Source: Ruegeria sp. SCSIO 43209
GTDB lineage: Bacteria; Pseudomonadota; Alphaproteobacteria; Rhodobacterales; Rhodobacteraceae
NCBI RefSeq assembly: GCF_019904295.1
Contig: NZ_CP065359.1
Location: 645,001-709,000 of the forward strand
Length of the DNA: 64,000 nt
Direction: 5' to 3'
Position 1 is the stretch's first letter. Every line of letters begins with the position of its first letter. Position numbers and translations under genes: made by a program. The notes under the pieces were generated by a model. It was not told the DNA's origin. It did not search any database and worked only from the letters and a program-made list of their open reading frames with translations. Positions 45,675 through 57,413 of the stretch are shown piece after piece.

Positions 45675-46774
45675 TGCTCCGCCGTCTTCACGCCGAACAA
45701 CCCGAAAGCTTCGCCTTCACCGCTGCTAACCAGAAATGGGCCGAAGCGCAAATAACCAAATATCCCGAGGGGCGTCAGGCCAGTGCGGTCATCCCGCTGC
45801 TGTGGCGCGCGCAGGAGCAGGAGGGATGGCTGAGCCGTCCGGCGATCGAATCCGTCGCCGACATGCTTGGTATGGCCTATATCCGCGTTCTTGAGGTTGC
45901 CTCGTTCTACTTCATGTTCCAACTGCAGCCGGTTGGTTCGGTTGCGCATATTCAGGTCTGCGGCACTACGTCCTGCATGATTTGCGGGGCCGAGGACCTG
46001 ATTGTGGTTTGCAAGGAAAAGATCGCTGCAAAGCCGCATGAACTGTCTGCTGATGGCAAGCTGAGCTGGGAAGAGGTGGAATGCCTCGGATCTTGCACCA
46101 ATGCCCCGATGGCGCAGATCGGTAAGGATTACTACGAAGATCTGACGACCGAGAGCTTTGGCAAGATTCTCGATGATCTGGTGGCGGGCAAAGTGCCGAC
46201 TCCGGGTCCTCAGAACGGGCGCTATGCGGCGGAACCTCTGAAGGGGCTGACCAGCCTGACGGAGTATGACAGCGGCAGAACGCAGTATAACGCAAGCGTT
46301 CAGCTTGCGAGCGATCTGGGCGATACGGTCAAGCGCATCGACGGAACCGAAGTTCCGATCCTGACGCCGTGGCTGGGCAAGGATGGCAAGGCTGCTGCTA
46401 CAAAAGCTGCGCCGAAGCCGCCCAAAGCGCCAGCCTCGGCGAAGCCAGCGGTGAAACAAGCCGCTGAGGCGAAAGCAGCGAAAGAGGATCAGCCGGAAAC
46501 GCTGAGCAGTGCGCGCGATGGCAAGCCCGATGATCTGAAGATGCTGAAGGGCGTAGGTCCGAAGCTGGAAGAGACTCTGAACGAGTTGGGCTTTTACCAC
46601 TATGACCAGATCGCTGCATGGACACCCGAGCAAGTGGCGTGGGTGGATGCACGGCTGAAATTCAAAGGCCGGATCGAGCGGGACGGGTGGATCGAACAAG
46701 CCGCGAAATTGGCGACGGGTATAGAGACCGATTTCGCCAAACGTGCCAAGGAAGACGGCACTTACGAGGACTAG
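45674..46774 (+). CDS. nuoE: NADH-quinone oxidoreductase subunit E with long C-terminal extension
   Basis: The N-terminal 215 or so residues are the 24-kDa subunit with the 2Fe-2S cluster N1a: ligands in CGTTSCMIC and CLGSCTNAP. The family is usually about 170-240 residues; this protein has 366. The rest is an Ala/Lys/Pro-rich linker (about 239-280) and a helix-hairpin-helix-like domain ([17 protein letters not shown] then [21 protein letters not shown], about 285-350). Such tails are seen in related bacteria (family knowledge). Their job is unclear. The start overlaps nuoD (TAATG). Confidence 0.95.
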   Translation: MLRRLHAEQPESFAFTAANQKWAEAQITKYPEGRQASAVIPLLWRAQEQEGWLSRPAIESVADMLGMAYIRVLEVASFYFMFQLQPVGSVAHIQVCGTTSCMICGAEDLIVVCKEKIAAKPHELSADGKLSWEEVECLGSCTNAPMAQIGKDYYEDLTTESFGKILDDLVAGKVPTPGPQNGRYAAEPLKGLTSLTEYDSGRTQYNASVQLASDLGDTVKRIDGTEVPILTPWLGKDGKAAATKAAPKPPKAPASAKPAVKQAAEAKAAKEDQPETLSSARDGKPDDLKMLKGVGPKLEETLNELGFYHYDQIAAWTPEQVAWVDARLKFKGRIERDGWIEQAAKLATGIETDFAKRAKEDGTYED

Positions 46775-46804
46775 ATGTGTGCCCGTTTGGGGCATCAGGA
46801 CGAG

Positions 46805-47032
46805 ATGGATAAAGACAAGGAACTGGCCATAGCCCGCAAGGGCCGACATATCGGCATCGTCATCGCCGTGACGATGGTGATTTGGCTGGCCATGAATTTG
46901 TTCATCGGCCCGGCGCTGGGCTTGACCGCGCGCTATGCGCTGCTGTTTGATTTTGCCGCTCTGGCAGGTTTCATCTATGCGGGCGTCAACATTTTTCAAC
47001 TCTGGCGCATGCGTCAGGACAGCCAAAGGTAA
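46805..47032 (+). CDS. DUF5337 small membrane protein
   Basis: The 75-residue protein (start MDKDKELAIARKG) has two hydrophobic segments (about 16-36 and 43-62) and a short charged tail. It matches the DUF5337 pattern known to me from nuo operons of Rhodobacteraceae. ATG 46805 is preferred for family-like length. ATG 46775, next to the nuoE stop with GAGGA upstream, would add ten residues. It lies between nuoE and nuoF, suggesting a link to complex I assembly or stability, which is not demonstrated here. Confidence 0.75.
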   Translation: MDKDKELAIARKGRHIGIVIAVTMVIWLAMNLFIGPALGLTARYALLFDFAALAGFIYAGVNIFQLWRMRQDSQR

Positions 47033-47039
47033 CTGAGCG

Positions 47040-48338
47040 ATGCTGAAGGATCAGGACAGGATCTTTACCAACATCTACGGGATGCACGAGCGCACTTTGA
47101 AAGGCGCGCAGGCCCGGGGGCATTGGGACGGCACCGCTGGCCTGATTGAAAAGGGCCGTGACTGGATCATCCAGACGATGAAGGATTCAGGTCTGCGCGG
47201 CCGTGGTGGTGCGGGTTTCCCGACCGGTCTGAAATGGTCTTTCATGCCCAAGGAAAGCGATGGTCGCCCGGCTTATCTGGTGGTGAACGCGGATGAATCC
47301 GAACCCGGGACGTGCAAAGACCGCGAGATTATGCGTCATGATCCGCACACGCTGATCGAGGGGTGCCTGATCGCGTCTTTCGCAATGAACGCGAATACTT
47401 GCTACATCTACCTGCGCGGCGAATACATCCGCGAGCGTGAGGCTCTGCAGGCGGCGATTGACGAAGCCTATGACGCGGGTCTGCTCGGGAAGAATGCTGC
47501 TGGTTCCGGCTGGGATTTCGACCTGTTCCTGCATCACGGCGCTGGGGCTTATATCTGCGGCGAGGAAACTGCTCTGATCGAAAGCCTTGAGGGCAAGAAG
47601 GGTATGCCGCGCATGAAGCCTCCGTTTCCGGCGGGTGCGGGTCTTTATGGCTGCCCGACCACGGTGAACAATGTGGAATCGATTGCCGTTGTGCCCACGA
47701 TTCTGCGGCGTGGTGCCGACTGGTTCGCAGGCTTTGGCCGTCAGAACAACGCGGGCACCAAGCTGTTTGCGATCTCGGGCCATGTGAACAACCCCTGTGT
47801 CGTCGAAGAGGCGATGTCGATTTCCTTCGAAGAGCTGATTGAAACCCATTGCGGCGGCATTCGTGGCGGCTGGGACAATCTGCTGGCGGTAATACCCGGC
47901 GGGTCTTCGGTGCCATGCGTGCGCGGTGAGAACATGCGCGACGCGATCATGGATTTTGACTATCTGCGCGGAGAACTGGGTTCGGGTCTGGGCACGGCAG
48001 CGGTCATCGTGATGGACAGGTCCACCGACATCATCAAGGCAATCTGGCGGTTGTCGAAGTTCTACAAGCACGAAAGTTGCGGCCAGTGTACGCCATGTCG
48101 TGAAGGCACTGGTTGGATGATGCGCGTGATGGATCGTCTTGTACGCGGTGAAGCCGAACTGGAAGAGATCGACATGCTGTTTGACGTCACCAAACAGGTT
48201 GAAGGCCACACGATCTGCGCCCTTGGCGATGCGGCGGCCTGGCCGATCCAAGGTCTGATCCGCAATTTCCGAGAAGAAATAGAGGACCGCATCAAGGCCC
48301 AGAAATCGGGCCGCATGGGTGCGATGGCAGCGGAGTAA
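47040..48338 (+). CDS. nuoF: NADH-quinone oxidoreductase subunit F
   Basis: The 432-residue subunit (51-kDa type) oxidises NADH. The FMN/NADH site is in [16 protein letters not shown] and [36 protein letters not shown] is conserved, and the N3 4Fe-4S ligands are in [12 protein letters not shown] with a later Cys in [13 protein letters not shown]. The start is 7 bp after DUF5337. It forms the tip of the peripheral arm with NuoE and NuoG. Confidence 0.97.
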   Translation: MLKDQDRIFTNIYGMHERTLKGAQARGHWDGTAGLIEKGRDWIIQTMKDSGLRGRGGAGFPTGLKWSFMPKESDGRPAYLVVNADESEPGTCKDREIMRHDPHTLIEGCLIASFAMNANTCYIYLRGEYIREREALQAAIDEAYDAGLLGKNAAGSGWDFDLFLHHGAGAYICGEETALIESLEGKKGMPRMKPPFPAGAGLYGCPTTVNNVESIAVVPTILRRGADWFAGFGRQNNAGTKLFAISGHVNNPCVVEEAMSISFEELIETHCGGIRGGWDNLLAVIPGGSSVPCVRGENMRDAIMDFDYLRGELGSGLGTAAVIVMDRSTDIIKAIWRLSKFYKHESCGQCTPCREGTGWMMRVMDRLVRGEAELEEIDMLFDVTKQVEGHTICALGDAAAWPIQGLIRNFREEIEDRIKAQKSGRMGAMAAE

Positions 48339-48343
48339 AATCG

Positions 48344-48760
48344 ATGGAAGTCTATGCCGAATATTCCCACGCGATCGCCGCTTTGGTGATCTTTACCCTG
48401 ATCGTTCTGTTCATGTCGCCGTTCTCGGCGCTTGCAAAAGCGGGCAAGGGGCTGGCACCGGGGGCCACTCCGGATCAGGATTATTCGGACAGGGCCTATC
48501 GTTTGAACCGCGCTTATCTGAACGGCACTGAAACTCTGCCTGCCTTTTTGACTGTTACAGTCGCGGCGATCCTGTTGGGGGCCAGCCCGTTCTGGGTGAA
48601 CCTGCTGGCCTCAGTAGCGCTGCTGGCGCGGGTTGTTATGTTGGTGATTCACCTGCGCGGGATCGGCAAGCCGCATAGCGGGGTCCGGTCTGTTGCTTAT
48701 GTGGTTGGATGGGCCTGCATGTTCATTCTTGGCCTTATTGCGCTGGTGGCCGCGTTTTGA
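48344..48760 (+). CDS. MAPEG-family membrane protein
   Basis: The 138-residue protein has four hydrophobic segments. The pattern YRLNRAYLNGTETLPAFLTVTV fits MAPEG (membrane-associated proteins in eicosanoid and glutathione metabolism): the Arg-rich first loop, N-E-L/T-like motif and helix 2. Bacterial members are often of unknown function or glutathione-dependent. It is placed between nuoF (5-bp gap) and the DUF3291 gene, which overlaps its stop (TTGA). Its inclusion in the complex I operon is notable. I infer no subunit role. Confidence 0.8.
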   Translation: MEVYAEYSHAIAALVIFTLIVLFMSPFSALAKAGKGLAPGATPDQDYSDRAYRLNRAYLNGTETLPAFLTVTVAAILLGASPFWVNLLASVALLARVVMLVIHLRGIGKPHSGVRSVAYVVGWACMFILGLIALVAAF

Positions 48761-49260
48761 TCCAGCCCGAAGGATATCATCTGGCCGAGTTGAATGTCGG
48801 CCGTTTGTTGGCGCCAACAGACGATCCGCGCGTGGCTGAATTCATGGCCAACCTGGATCGCGTCAACGGGCTTGGCAAGCGGATGTCCGGCTTTGTCTGG
48901 ATGATGGAAGGGTCCGGAGAACCGGGAACAGGCAACACCGAAAACAGCATCGGGGATGATCCGCAATTCGTCGCGAACCTGACGGTTTGGGAAGACGTCG
49001 CCAGCCTTGAGAAATTTGTTTGGGGGACTATCCACAAACAGTTCTACGAGCGTCGGCAAGAGTGGTTCGAAATCCTTGGCGAACAACATTTTGTCATGTG
49101 GTGGGTGCGGGAAGGGCATTGCCCCAGTTTGGCTGAAGCGCTGGATCGTCTGGAAAAGCTGCGCTCGGAAGGACCCAGCGAGCATGCCTTTGGGTGGGCA
49201 GAATTGAAACAGGCCAGCAAGTGGCGCGACAATCGTTGCGTACAGGTCGCGGCGGAGTGA
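48757..49260 (+). CDS. DUF3291 domain protein
   Basis: About 167 residues from a TTG start at 48757 that overlaps the MAPEG stop; the family N-terminus HLAELNVGRLLAP lies just after it, and no ATG is near. The rest shows DNLDRVN-like and GFVWMMEG segments, LTVWEDVASLEKFVW and HFVMWWVREGHCPSLAEALDRL, a dimeric alpha/beta barrel-like (ABM-type) layout. Related proteins resemble monooxygenases of small size, but function is unknown. Its place in the nuo operon is shared with other odd genes. Confidence 0.75.
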   Translation: MIQPEGYHLAELNVGRLLAPTDDPRVAEFMANLDRVNGLGKRMSGFVWMMEGSGEPGTGNTENSIGDDPQFVANLTVWEDVASLEKFVWGTIHKQFYERRQEWFEILGEQHFVMWWVREGHCPSLAEALDRLEKLRSEGPSEHAFGWAELKQASKWRDNRCVQVAAE

Positions 49261-49336
49261 ACGGGATGTTGATTCATACGCTTTCTCCTGCGCATCAGCG
49301 GATGCCACAAGCGCCAGCCACGAAACAGGAGTGGTC

Positions 49337-49696
49337 ATGATGGCGAAACGCGTATTCGTAATGACAATGGTATTGGTGGGAAGCTTACTTGTATCTGCCT
49401 GCGGTACAGCGAAATCGAGGGCGACCCGCGTGGCGTTTGACGGCATTTTCTTCAACGCCAACGCTAAACACGTGGATAAGAAGACGACACCTACCGATTT
49501 CACTGTGACTGTGAATGGCGTTTCGCAGTCATTGGAAGGCGCACGCGAAGCAGGCCGTTATGAGGGCACAAAATTCTGCATCCAGAATTTTGGATCGTCC
49601 AGAATTGTATGGAAGGTTGGGCCGGAGACCGAGCCGCAAAATCTACGGATCGAAAACGATAAGCTGACATATGCCGGAAGCTGTCAGCGACCATGA
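49337..49696 (+). CDS. Small lipoprotein in the nuo operon
   Basis: The 119-residue or so protein has a lipoprotein signal (AKRVFVMTMVLVGSLLVSAC, lipobox LVSAC). A small beta-rich domain follows (ATRVAFDGIFFNANAKHVDKK, DFTVTVNGVSQSLEGA) with two further Cys (KFCIQNF and AGSCQRP). ATG 49337 or 49340 both fit the CAGGAG site. I do not recognise a named family. It may act at the periplasmic face of a membrane. It lies 76 bp after the DUF3291 gene and its 3' end overlaps an upstream in-frame extension of the next gene. Confidence 0.7.
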   Translation: MMAKRVFVMTMVLVGSLLVSACGTAKSRATRVAFDGIFFNANAKHVDKKTTPTDFTVTVNGVSQSLEGAREAGRYEGTKFCIQNFGSSRIVWKVGPETEPQNLRIENDKLTYAGSCQRP

Positions 49697-49761
49697 GCCA
49701 CCGTATCGCATATCACGGCAAAACCCATGGGCTGTTATTGCATAGCAGCCCGGCTGACCGC

Positions 49762-49782
49762 CGTCTTGGGAATCCCAAGACG
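49762..49782 (+). promoter_or_regulatory. Perfect hairpin directly before the DUF5333 Shine-Dalgarno site
   Basis: CGTCTTGGG (49762-49770) pairs perfectly with CCCAAGACG (49774-49782) around a 3-base loop. It ends next to AAAGGA (49784-49789) and the ATG at 49795. No T-run follows, so it is more likely an mRNA-stability or translation element than a terminator. Confidence 0.7.
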
Positions 49783-49794
49783 AAAGGAAATGTC

Positions 49795-50199
49795 ATGACT
49801 GTTGTACGACTTCTGGCCGCGATTTGCGCGATTTCGATGCCTGTAATGGCCGAAGCCAAACCACCCTTGAGGGATGTCAAAGAGATCGACAACGAACTCT
49901 ACTACATCGCGATCGCAAATGAGATTTCGGAGTACTGTCCGTCGATCAGCGGGCGTCGACTTAAGGCGATTGGGGTGATGTGGGATCTGCGGTCCAAGGC
50001 GAACAAACTGGGATATTCGGACAAGGAAATCCGCGCCTATGTGGACTCGGATGCCGAAAAAGACAGGATGCGCGCCAAAGGTGAGGCGTATCTGATCCAA
50101 AACGGCGTGTCTTATGAAAATCCCAATTCTTTCTGCACGTTAGGGCGGAAAGAGATTGAAAGAAACAGCGCCATAGGCGTGTATTTGAGGGCGAACTAG
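49795..50199 (+). CDS. DUF5333 secreted protein
   Basis: The 134-residue protein has a signal peptide ([21 protein letters not shown], then KPPL), a helical mature part with two Cys (SEYCPSIS and NSFCTLG) that could form a disulfide, and the DUF5333-like segment [31 protein letters not shown]. It is periplasmic if exported. ATG 49795 with AAAGGA is preferred over 49693. It directly precedes nuoG (2-bp gap). Such a gene beside nuoG is typical of Rhodobacteraceae (family knowledge). Function unknown. Confidence 0.78.
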   Translation: MTVVRLLAAICAISMPVMAEAKPPLRDVKEIDNELYYIAIANEISEYCPSISGRRLKAIGVMWDLRSKANKLGYSDKEIRAYVDSDAEKDRMRAKGEAYLIQNGVSYENPNSFCTLGRKEIERNSAIGVYLRAN

Positions 50200-50201
50200 C
50201 G

Positions 50202-52223
50202 ATGTCTGACCTCCGCAAAGTCAATATCGACGGGCAGGAAATCGAAGTCGATGGCGCGATGACACTGATCCAGGCCTGCGAGCAGGCCGGGGTCGAGGTG
50301 CCGCGCTTTTGCTATCACGAGCGTCTGTCGATTGCCGGGAACTGCCGGATGTGTCTGGTCGAGGTCGTGGGCGGCCCGCCGAAACCGGCGGCCTCCTGCG
50401 CGATGCAGGTGCGCGATCTGCGTCCGGGTCCGGAAGGGCAGGCACCGGTGGTCAAGACGAACTCGCCCATGGTCAAGAAGGCCCGCGAAGGGGTGATGGA
50501 GTTTCTGCTGATCAACCACCCGCTGGATTGCCCGATCTGCGATCAGGGCGGTGAGTGTGACCTGCAGGATCAGGCCATGGCCTATGGTCTGTCAGGGACG
50601 CGCTTCAAAGAAGCCAAGCGTGCCGTGGATGATCTGGACCTTGGTCCGCTGGTTGGCACCGCGATGACTCGCTGCATCAGTTGTACTCGTTGCGTGCGCT
50701 TCACCACAGAGGTCGCCGGGATCACCCAGATGGGTCAGACCGGACGCGGCGAAGATGCCGAGATCACCTCGTACCTGAACCAGACGCTGGATTCGAACCT
50801 GCAGGGCAACATCATCGATCTGTGCCCGGTAGGGGCGTTGACCTCGAAGCCATATGCATTCACCGCTCGCCCTTGGGAACTGACCAAAACCGAGAGTATC
50901 GACGTGATGGACGCTTTGGGCTCAAGCATCCGTGTAGATACCAAAGGGCGTGAAGTGATGCGCTTTCTGCCGCGCAACCATGACGGTGTGAACGAGGAAT
51001 GGATCAGCGACAAGACCCGCTTTGTCTGGGACGGCTTACGGCGTCAGCGACTGGACAGGCCTTATGTGCGCGAAAACGGCAAGCTGCGTCCTGCCACATG
51101 GCCAGAAGCACTGAACAAAGCTGCTGAGGTTCTTAAGGGGGCCGAGAAACCGGCTGGGATCGTAGGTGATCTGGCTTCGGTTGAGGCCATCTATGCGCTG
51201 AAACAGATGATCGAAGGGCAAGGCGGTATCGTTGAGTGCCGCACCGACGGCGCCAAACTGCCTGCGGGTAACCGAGCAGCCTATGCCGGGACCGCGGCAA
51301 TCGAAGATATTGATGCAGCTGAACGTATCCTGTTGATCGGGACCAACCCGCGTGACGAGGCTCCGGTTTTGAATGCTCGTATCCGCAAGGCCTGGGCACA
51401 CGGCGCCGAGGTGGCCTTGGTCGGGCCTGCCGTCGATCTGACCTATGAGTATCACCATGTAGGCAGCGACCGTGCCGCGCTGCAGACCATCGTTGATATG
51501 GGTGGTGATGATGAGATCAAGAGCAAGCGCTCTCTTGTCATCGTCGGGCAGGGCGCGCTACAGGAGGCCGATGGCTCTGCCGTTCTGGCCGCCGCGCAAG
51601 CCATTGCAAGCAATACCGAAAGTGGGCTGATCGTTCTGCACACCGCGGCATCGCGCGTAGGTGCGATGGATGTGGATGCGACCAACGAAAGTGGCATGGA
51701 GGCGGTCAACGCGGCCGATGTGATCTATAACCTCGGTGCTGACGAAGTCGAGATCGGCGAGGGTGCTTTTGTGATCTATCAGGGCAGTCACGGCGATCGT
51801 GGCGCGCACCGCGCAGATGTGATCCTGCCGGGGGCGGCTTACACAGAAGAAAACGGTCTGTTCGTGAACACCGAAGGGCGTCCTCAACTCGCCATGCGCG
51901 CAGGCTTTGCACCGGGAGAGGCCAAGGAAAACTGGGCAATCCTAAGGGCGTTGTCTGCCGAGCTGGGGGCTACTCTGCCCTACGATACATTGGCTCAGTT
52001 GCGCACCTCCTTGCTCGAATCTGTTCCGCATCTGGCGCGCATTGATGAGGTGATTGAGAATGAAGCAGCGGCGCTACAAGCCGGAAAATTGGGAGAAGCC
52101 AGCTTCCGCAATGCAATCAAGGATTTCTACCTGACCAACCCGATTGCCCGCGCCTCGCAATTGATGGCCGAACTATCGGCACAGGCGCAGACCCGCAAGA
52201 CTGAGAAGATTGCGGCTGAATGA
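50202..52223 (+). CDS. nuoG: NADH-quinone oxidoreductase subunit G
   Basis: The 673-residue 75-kDa-type subunit carries several Fe-S clusters: 2Fe-2S N1b ([15 protein letters not shown]), the His-coordinated N5 ([18 protein letters not shown]) and N4 with [11 protein letters not shown] degenerate molybdopterin-oxidoreductase-like region follows. I see no N7 motif, and the length matches the mitochondrial and Paracoccus type, not the longer E. coli form. It is coupled to a doubtful small frame at its 3' end (ATGA). Confidence 0.96.
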   Translation: MSDLRKVNIDGQEIEVDGAMTLIQACEQAGVEVPRFCYHERLSIAGNCRMCLVEVVGGPPKPAASCAMQVRDLRPGPEGQAPVVKTNSPMVKKAREGVMEFLLINHPLDCPICDQGGECDLQDQAMAYGLSGTRFKEAKRAVDDLDLGPLVGTAMTRCISCTRCVRFTTEVAGITQMGQTGRGEDAEITSYLNQTLDSNLQGNIIDLCPVGALTSKPYAFTARPWELTKTESIDVMDALGSSIRVDTKGREVMRFLPRNHDGVNEEWISDKTRFVWDGLRRQRLDRPYVRENGKLRPATWPEALNKAAEVLKGAEKPAGIVGDLASVEAIYALKQMIEGQGGIVECRTDGAKLPAGNRAAYAGTAAIEDIDAAERILLIGTNPRDEAPVLNARIRKAWAHGAEVALVGPAVDLTYEYHHVGSDRAALQTIVDMGGDDEIKSKRSLVIVGQGALQEADGSAVLAAAQAIASNTESGLIVLHTAASRVGAMDVDATNESGMEAVNAADVIYNLGADEVEIGEGAFVIYQGSHGDRGAHRADVILPGAAYTEENGLFVNTEGRPQLAMRAGFAPGEAKENWAILRALSAELGATLPYDTLAQLRTSLLESVPHLARIDEVIENEAAALQAGKLGEASFRNAIKDFYLTNPIARASQLMAELSAQAQTRKTEKIAAE

Positions 52224-52435
52224 ACCAGAAACGTTTCATATCGCAGACGTACGCGGTGCCCGGGTGGCAGATAGCCGCGCCGGATTTGCGTGTGAAATTG
52301 AAGATTAAGGGTGGCGTACAGACGGCAGATGCTGTTTACACCAACGCGCCGACCCAGCCGCAGATTGCGCAGGCATCTGGCCTTTGCATCGCACGCGGAA
52401 ATCAAAATACCCACGGTGTGAGGACCAATGGCTGA
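52220..52435 (+). CDS. Doubtful 71-codon frame between nuoG and nuoH
   Basis: The frame starts at an ATGA overlap with nuoG and ends 8 bp inside nuoH. It is basic, with no membrane segment or recognisable domain ([20 protein letters not shown]... to NTHGVRTNG). The 204-bp gap it fills is unusual in this compact operon, and coupling at both ends is suggestive. Composition looks less convincing than in the other accessory genes. No alternative frame in the gap is better. Confidence 0.3.
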   Translation: MNQKRFISQTYAVPGWQIAAPDLRVKLKIKGGVQTADAVYTNAPTQPQIAQASGLCIARGNQNTHGVRTNG

Positions 52436-53465
52436 CTTCTTTAACACCCCAGGCGGAATAGCCATCATCATTCTGGCGCAAGTGCTTGCTGTTGTTGCGT
52501 TCGTGATGATCTCGCTGTTGTTCCTCGTTTACGGCGACCGCAAGATCTGGGCCGCCGTCCAGATGCGTCGCGGCCCCAACGTTGTCGGCGTATACGGCCT
52601 GCTGCAATCGGTGGCGGACGCACTGAAATATGTGGTGAAAGAGGTCGTCATTCCCGCAGGTGCCGACCGTACAGTGTTTATCCTCGCACCATTGACCAGT
52701 TTTGTCCTCGCGATGATCGCCTGGGCGGTGATCCCGTTCAACGATGGCTGGGTCCTGTCGGACATCAACGTCGCCATCCTCTATGTCTTCGCAGTCTCAT
52801 CGCTTGAGGTTTATGGCGTGATTATGGGTGGTTGGGCGTCGAACTCAAAGTATCCATTCCTTGGGTCGCTGCGCTCTGCCGCGCAGATGATTTCATACGA
52901 GGTATCCATCGGTCTGATCATCATCGGCATCATCATCTCGACCGGTTCGATGAACTTTGGTGATATCGTCCGCGCACAGGATGGCTCGTTCGGGTTCTTC
53001 AGCTGGTACTGGCTGCCGCATTTCCCGATGGTGTTCCTGTTTTTCATCTCGGCATTGGCTGAAACCAACCGGCCACCTTTCGATCTGCCCGAGGCGGAAT
53101 CGGAACTGGTTGCAGGCTATCAGGTCGAATACTCGGCCACGCCTTTCCTGCTTTTCATGGCTGGTGAATACATCGCCATCTTCCTGATGTGTGCTCTGAC
53201 CACACTGCTGTTCTTTGGCGGCTGGCTGTCCCCGATCCCAGGCCTGCCTGACGGCGTATTGTGGATGGTTGCCAAGATGGCGTTCTTCTTCTTCATCTTC
53301 GCGATGGTCAAGGCGATCACACCCCGCTACCGCTATGACCAGTTGATGCGCCTGGGTTGGAAAGTGTTCTTGCCGTTCAGCCTCGTCTGGGTCGTCTTCG
53401 TGGCCTTCGCGGCGAAATTCGACTGGTTCTGGGGCGCGTTTGCCCGTTGGAGCGTAGGAGGCTGA
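52428..53465 (+). CDS. nuoH: NADH-quinone oxidoreductase subunit H
   Basis: The 345-residue membrane subunit, with eight predicted helices, forms the entry of the quinone tunnel and the first proton path. It has the conserved [55 protein letters not shown] and [28 protein letters not shown]. The length is normal. nuoI follows after 1 bp. Confidence 0.97.
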   Translation: MADFFNTPGGIAIIILAQVLAVVAFVMISLLFLVYGDRKIWAAVQMRRGPNVVGVYGLLQSVADALKYVVKEVVIPAGADRTVFILAPLTSFVLAMIAWAVIPFNDGWVLSDINVAILYVFAVSSLEVYGVIMGGWASNSKYPFLGSLRSAAQMISYEVSIGLIIIGIIISTGSMNFGDIVRAQDGSFGFFSWYWLPHFPMVFLFFISALAETNRPPFDLPEAESELVAGYQVEYSATPFLLFMAGEYIAIFLMCALTTLLFFGGWLSPIPGLPDGVLWMVAKMAFFFFIFAMVKAITPRYRYDQLMRLGWKVFLPFSLVWVVFVAFAAKFDWFWGAFARWSVGG

Positions 53466-53466
53466 T

Positions 53467-53961
53467 ATGACTCAAATCGACTACACCCGCGCCGCCAAGT
53501 ATTTCCTGCTGCAGGACTTCTGGGTCGGAATGAAATTGGGCTTGAAATACTTCTTCGCCCCAAAAGCCACCGTGAACTACCCGCATGAAAAGGGGCCCTT
53601 GTCCCCGCGGTTCCGGGGTGAACATGCCCTGCGCCGTTATCCGAACGGTGAGGAACGCTGCATCGCCTGCAAACTGTGCGAAGCGATCTGTCCTGCACAA
53701 GCCATCACCATCGATGCCGAGCCGCGCGAAGACGGAAGCCGCCGCACCACGCGCTATGACATCGACATGACCAAATGCATCTATTGCGGTTTCTGCCAGG
53801 AGGCATGTCCGGTTGATGCCATCGTCGAGGGCCCGAATTTCGAATTCGCCACCGAAACCCGGGAAGAGTTGTTCTACGACAAGCAGAAACTGCTGGATAA
53901 TGGCGAACGCTGGGAAGCCGAAATCGCTCGCAATCTGGAAATGGACGCGCCGTACAGATGA
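53467..53961 (+). CDS. nuoI: NADH-quinone oxidoreductase subunit I
   Basis: The 164-residue ferredoxin-like subunit has two 4Fe-4S clusters (N6a/N6b): [16 protein letters not shown] and [16 protein letters not shown], each with the full CxxCxxCxxxCP pattern. An amphipathic N-terminal helix attaches it to the membrane side. It links NuoG to NuoB. Its stop overlaps the next start by 4 bp. Confidence 0.97.
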   Translation: MTQIDYTRAAKYFLLQDFWVGMKLGLKYFFAPKATVNYPHEKGPLSPRFRGEHALRRYPNGEERCIACKLCEAICPAQAITIDAEPREDGSRRTTRYDIDMTKCIYCGFCQEACPVDAIVEGPNFEFATETREELFYDKQKLLDNGERWEAEIARNLEMDAPYR

Positions 53962-54368
53962 GTGACAGTCCGACAAATCCGTTCGAGCTGATGATGAAGC
54001 AAGCTCAGGACATGGCCAAGGCGATGAACCCGGCGATGGAGAATTTCTCGCCCAAAGGGTTTGAGGCGTTGTGGCCAACCATGCCCAAAGAGGTCATGGA
54101 GATGATGTTCGGCAATACCGTCAACAAGGACGGGCTGGACGCCAAAACTCGCCTTCTGCTGACGCTGGCCGGGCTGACCTGTCAGGGCGCTCAGGCGGAC
54201 TCGGCGGTGCGTCAGACCGTGCGCCATGCGCTGGAAGCTGGCGCCAAGAAACAAGAGATCGTGGAAACGATCGGTCAGATGTCGGTCTTTGCCGGCATCC
54301 CGGCCATGACCCGTGCGCTGGATCTGGCGCAAGAGGTCATGGGTGATAACGAGGATGAGGATCAATGA
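53958..54368 (+). CDS. Carboxymuconolactone decarboxylase (CMD)-family protein in the nuo operon
   Basis: The 136-residue helical protein has the CMD/AhpD-like core [61 protein letters not shown]. Only one Cys is visible where AhpD-type enzymes have a CxxC pair, so peroxidase activity is unlikely. It is preceded by a Met-rich helix ([18 protein letters not shown]) and is acidic at the end. It overlaps nuoI and nuoJ by 4 bp each, so expression is tightly tied to complex I. Confidence 0.85.
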   Translation: MSDSPTNPFELMMKQAQDMAKAMNPAMENFSPKGFEALWPTMPKEVMEMMFGNTVNKDGLDAKTRLLLTLAGLTCQGAQADSAVRQTVRHALEAGAKKQEIVETIGQMSVFAGIPAMTRALDLAQEVMGDNEDEDQ

Positions 54369-54967
54369 CCGTCTTTGCCTTCTATCTGTTTGCCATCAGC
54401 GCCATCACCGGCGGGCTGTTCACGGTGATCAGCCGCCAGCCGGTGCATTCGGTGCTGTGGCTGATCCTGTCCTTTCTGTCCTCTGCGGGCCTGTTCGTGC
54501 TGCTGGGGGCCGAGTTCGTGGCGATGCTGCTGATTATCGTTTATGTCGGCGCGGTTGCGGTTCTGTTCCTCTTCGTGGTGATGATGCTGGATGTGGACTT
54601 TGCCGAGCTGAAGGCCGAGATGGCGCGCTACATGCCGCTGGCGCTGTTGATCGGATTGGTGATCCTGATGCAGTTCGTCATGGCCATCGGAGCATGGGAC
54701 AGCGCGCAGGGTGCCGCCGCCAATCTGGCGCAGCCGGTACCGAGCAACCGCCACAACACTGAGGCGCTCGGCGTCATTCTATACGATCAATACTTCCTTC
54801 TGTTCCAACTGGCGGGCCTGATCCTGCTGGTGGCCATGATCGGTGCCATTGTGCTGACACTGCGCCACCGTCAGGACATCAAGCGTCAGGACATCATCGG
54901 CCAGATGATGCGCGACCCGGCCAAAGCGATGGAGTTGAAGGACGTGAAACCGGGGCAGGGACTTTGA
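54365..54967 (+). CDS. nuoJ: NADH-quinone oxidoreductase subunit J
   Basis: The 200-residue membrane subunit has five helices ([52 protein letters not shown] core, seen here in order), including the conserved Glu of the second helix and the [12 protein letters not shown] segment with the pi-bulge helix. It takes part in proton transfer. A C-terminal hydrophilic tail extends about 30 residues. nuoK follows after 4 bp. Confidence 0.96.
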   Translation: MTVFAFYLFAISAITGGLFTVISRQPVHSVLWLILSFLSSAGLFVLLGAEFVAMLLIIVYVGAVAVLFLFVVMMLDVDFAELKAEMARYMPLALLIGLVILMQFVMAIGAWDSAQGAAANLAQPVPSNRHNTEALGVILYDQYFLLFQLAGLILLVAMIGAIVLTLRHRQDIKRQDIIGQMMRDPAKAMELKDVKPGQGL

Positions 54968-54971
54968 GACG

Positions 54972-55277
54972 ATGATCGGACTTGAACACTATCTTACGGT
55001 CGCGGCGACGCTATTCGTCATCGGCATCTTCGGTCTCTTCCTGAACCGCAAGAACGTCATCATCCTGCTGATGAGCATCGAATTGATGCTGCTGGCGGTG
55101 AATATCAACCTCGTGGCGTTCTCTAGTTTCCTCGGCGATCTGGTCGGGCAGGTCTTTACGCTGTTCGTGTTGACAGTTGCGGCGGCTGAGGCGGCGATTG
55201 GCCTTGCCATTCTGGTCTGCTTCTTCCGCAACCGTGGCACCATCGCGGTTGAAGACGTCAATATGATGAAGGGGTAA
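54972..55277 (+). CDS. nuoK: NADH-quinone oxidoreductase subunit K
   Basis: The 101-residue, three-helix subunit is homologous to MrpC and has two conserved Glu in the membrane: [13 protein letters not shown] and the third-helix [13 protein letters not shown]. These form part of the central proton axis. The length is typical. It is followed by nuoL after 6 bp. Confidence 0.96.
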   Translation: MIGLEHYLTVAATLFVIGIFGLFLNRKNVIILLMSIELMLLAVNINLVAFSSFLGDLVGQVFTLFVLTVAAAEAAIGLAILVCFFRNRGTIAVEDVNMMKG

Positions 55278-55283
55278 GAGAAT

Positions 55284-57412
<2,129 letters not shown>

Positions 57413-57413
<1 letters not shown>

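Noticed and set aside
45671..47026. Minus-strand frame of 451 codons across nuoE
   Set aside because: It is opposite a well-supported nuo gene and DUF5337 and has no recognisable domain.
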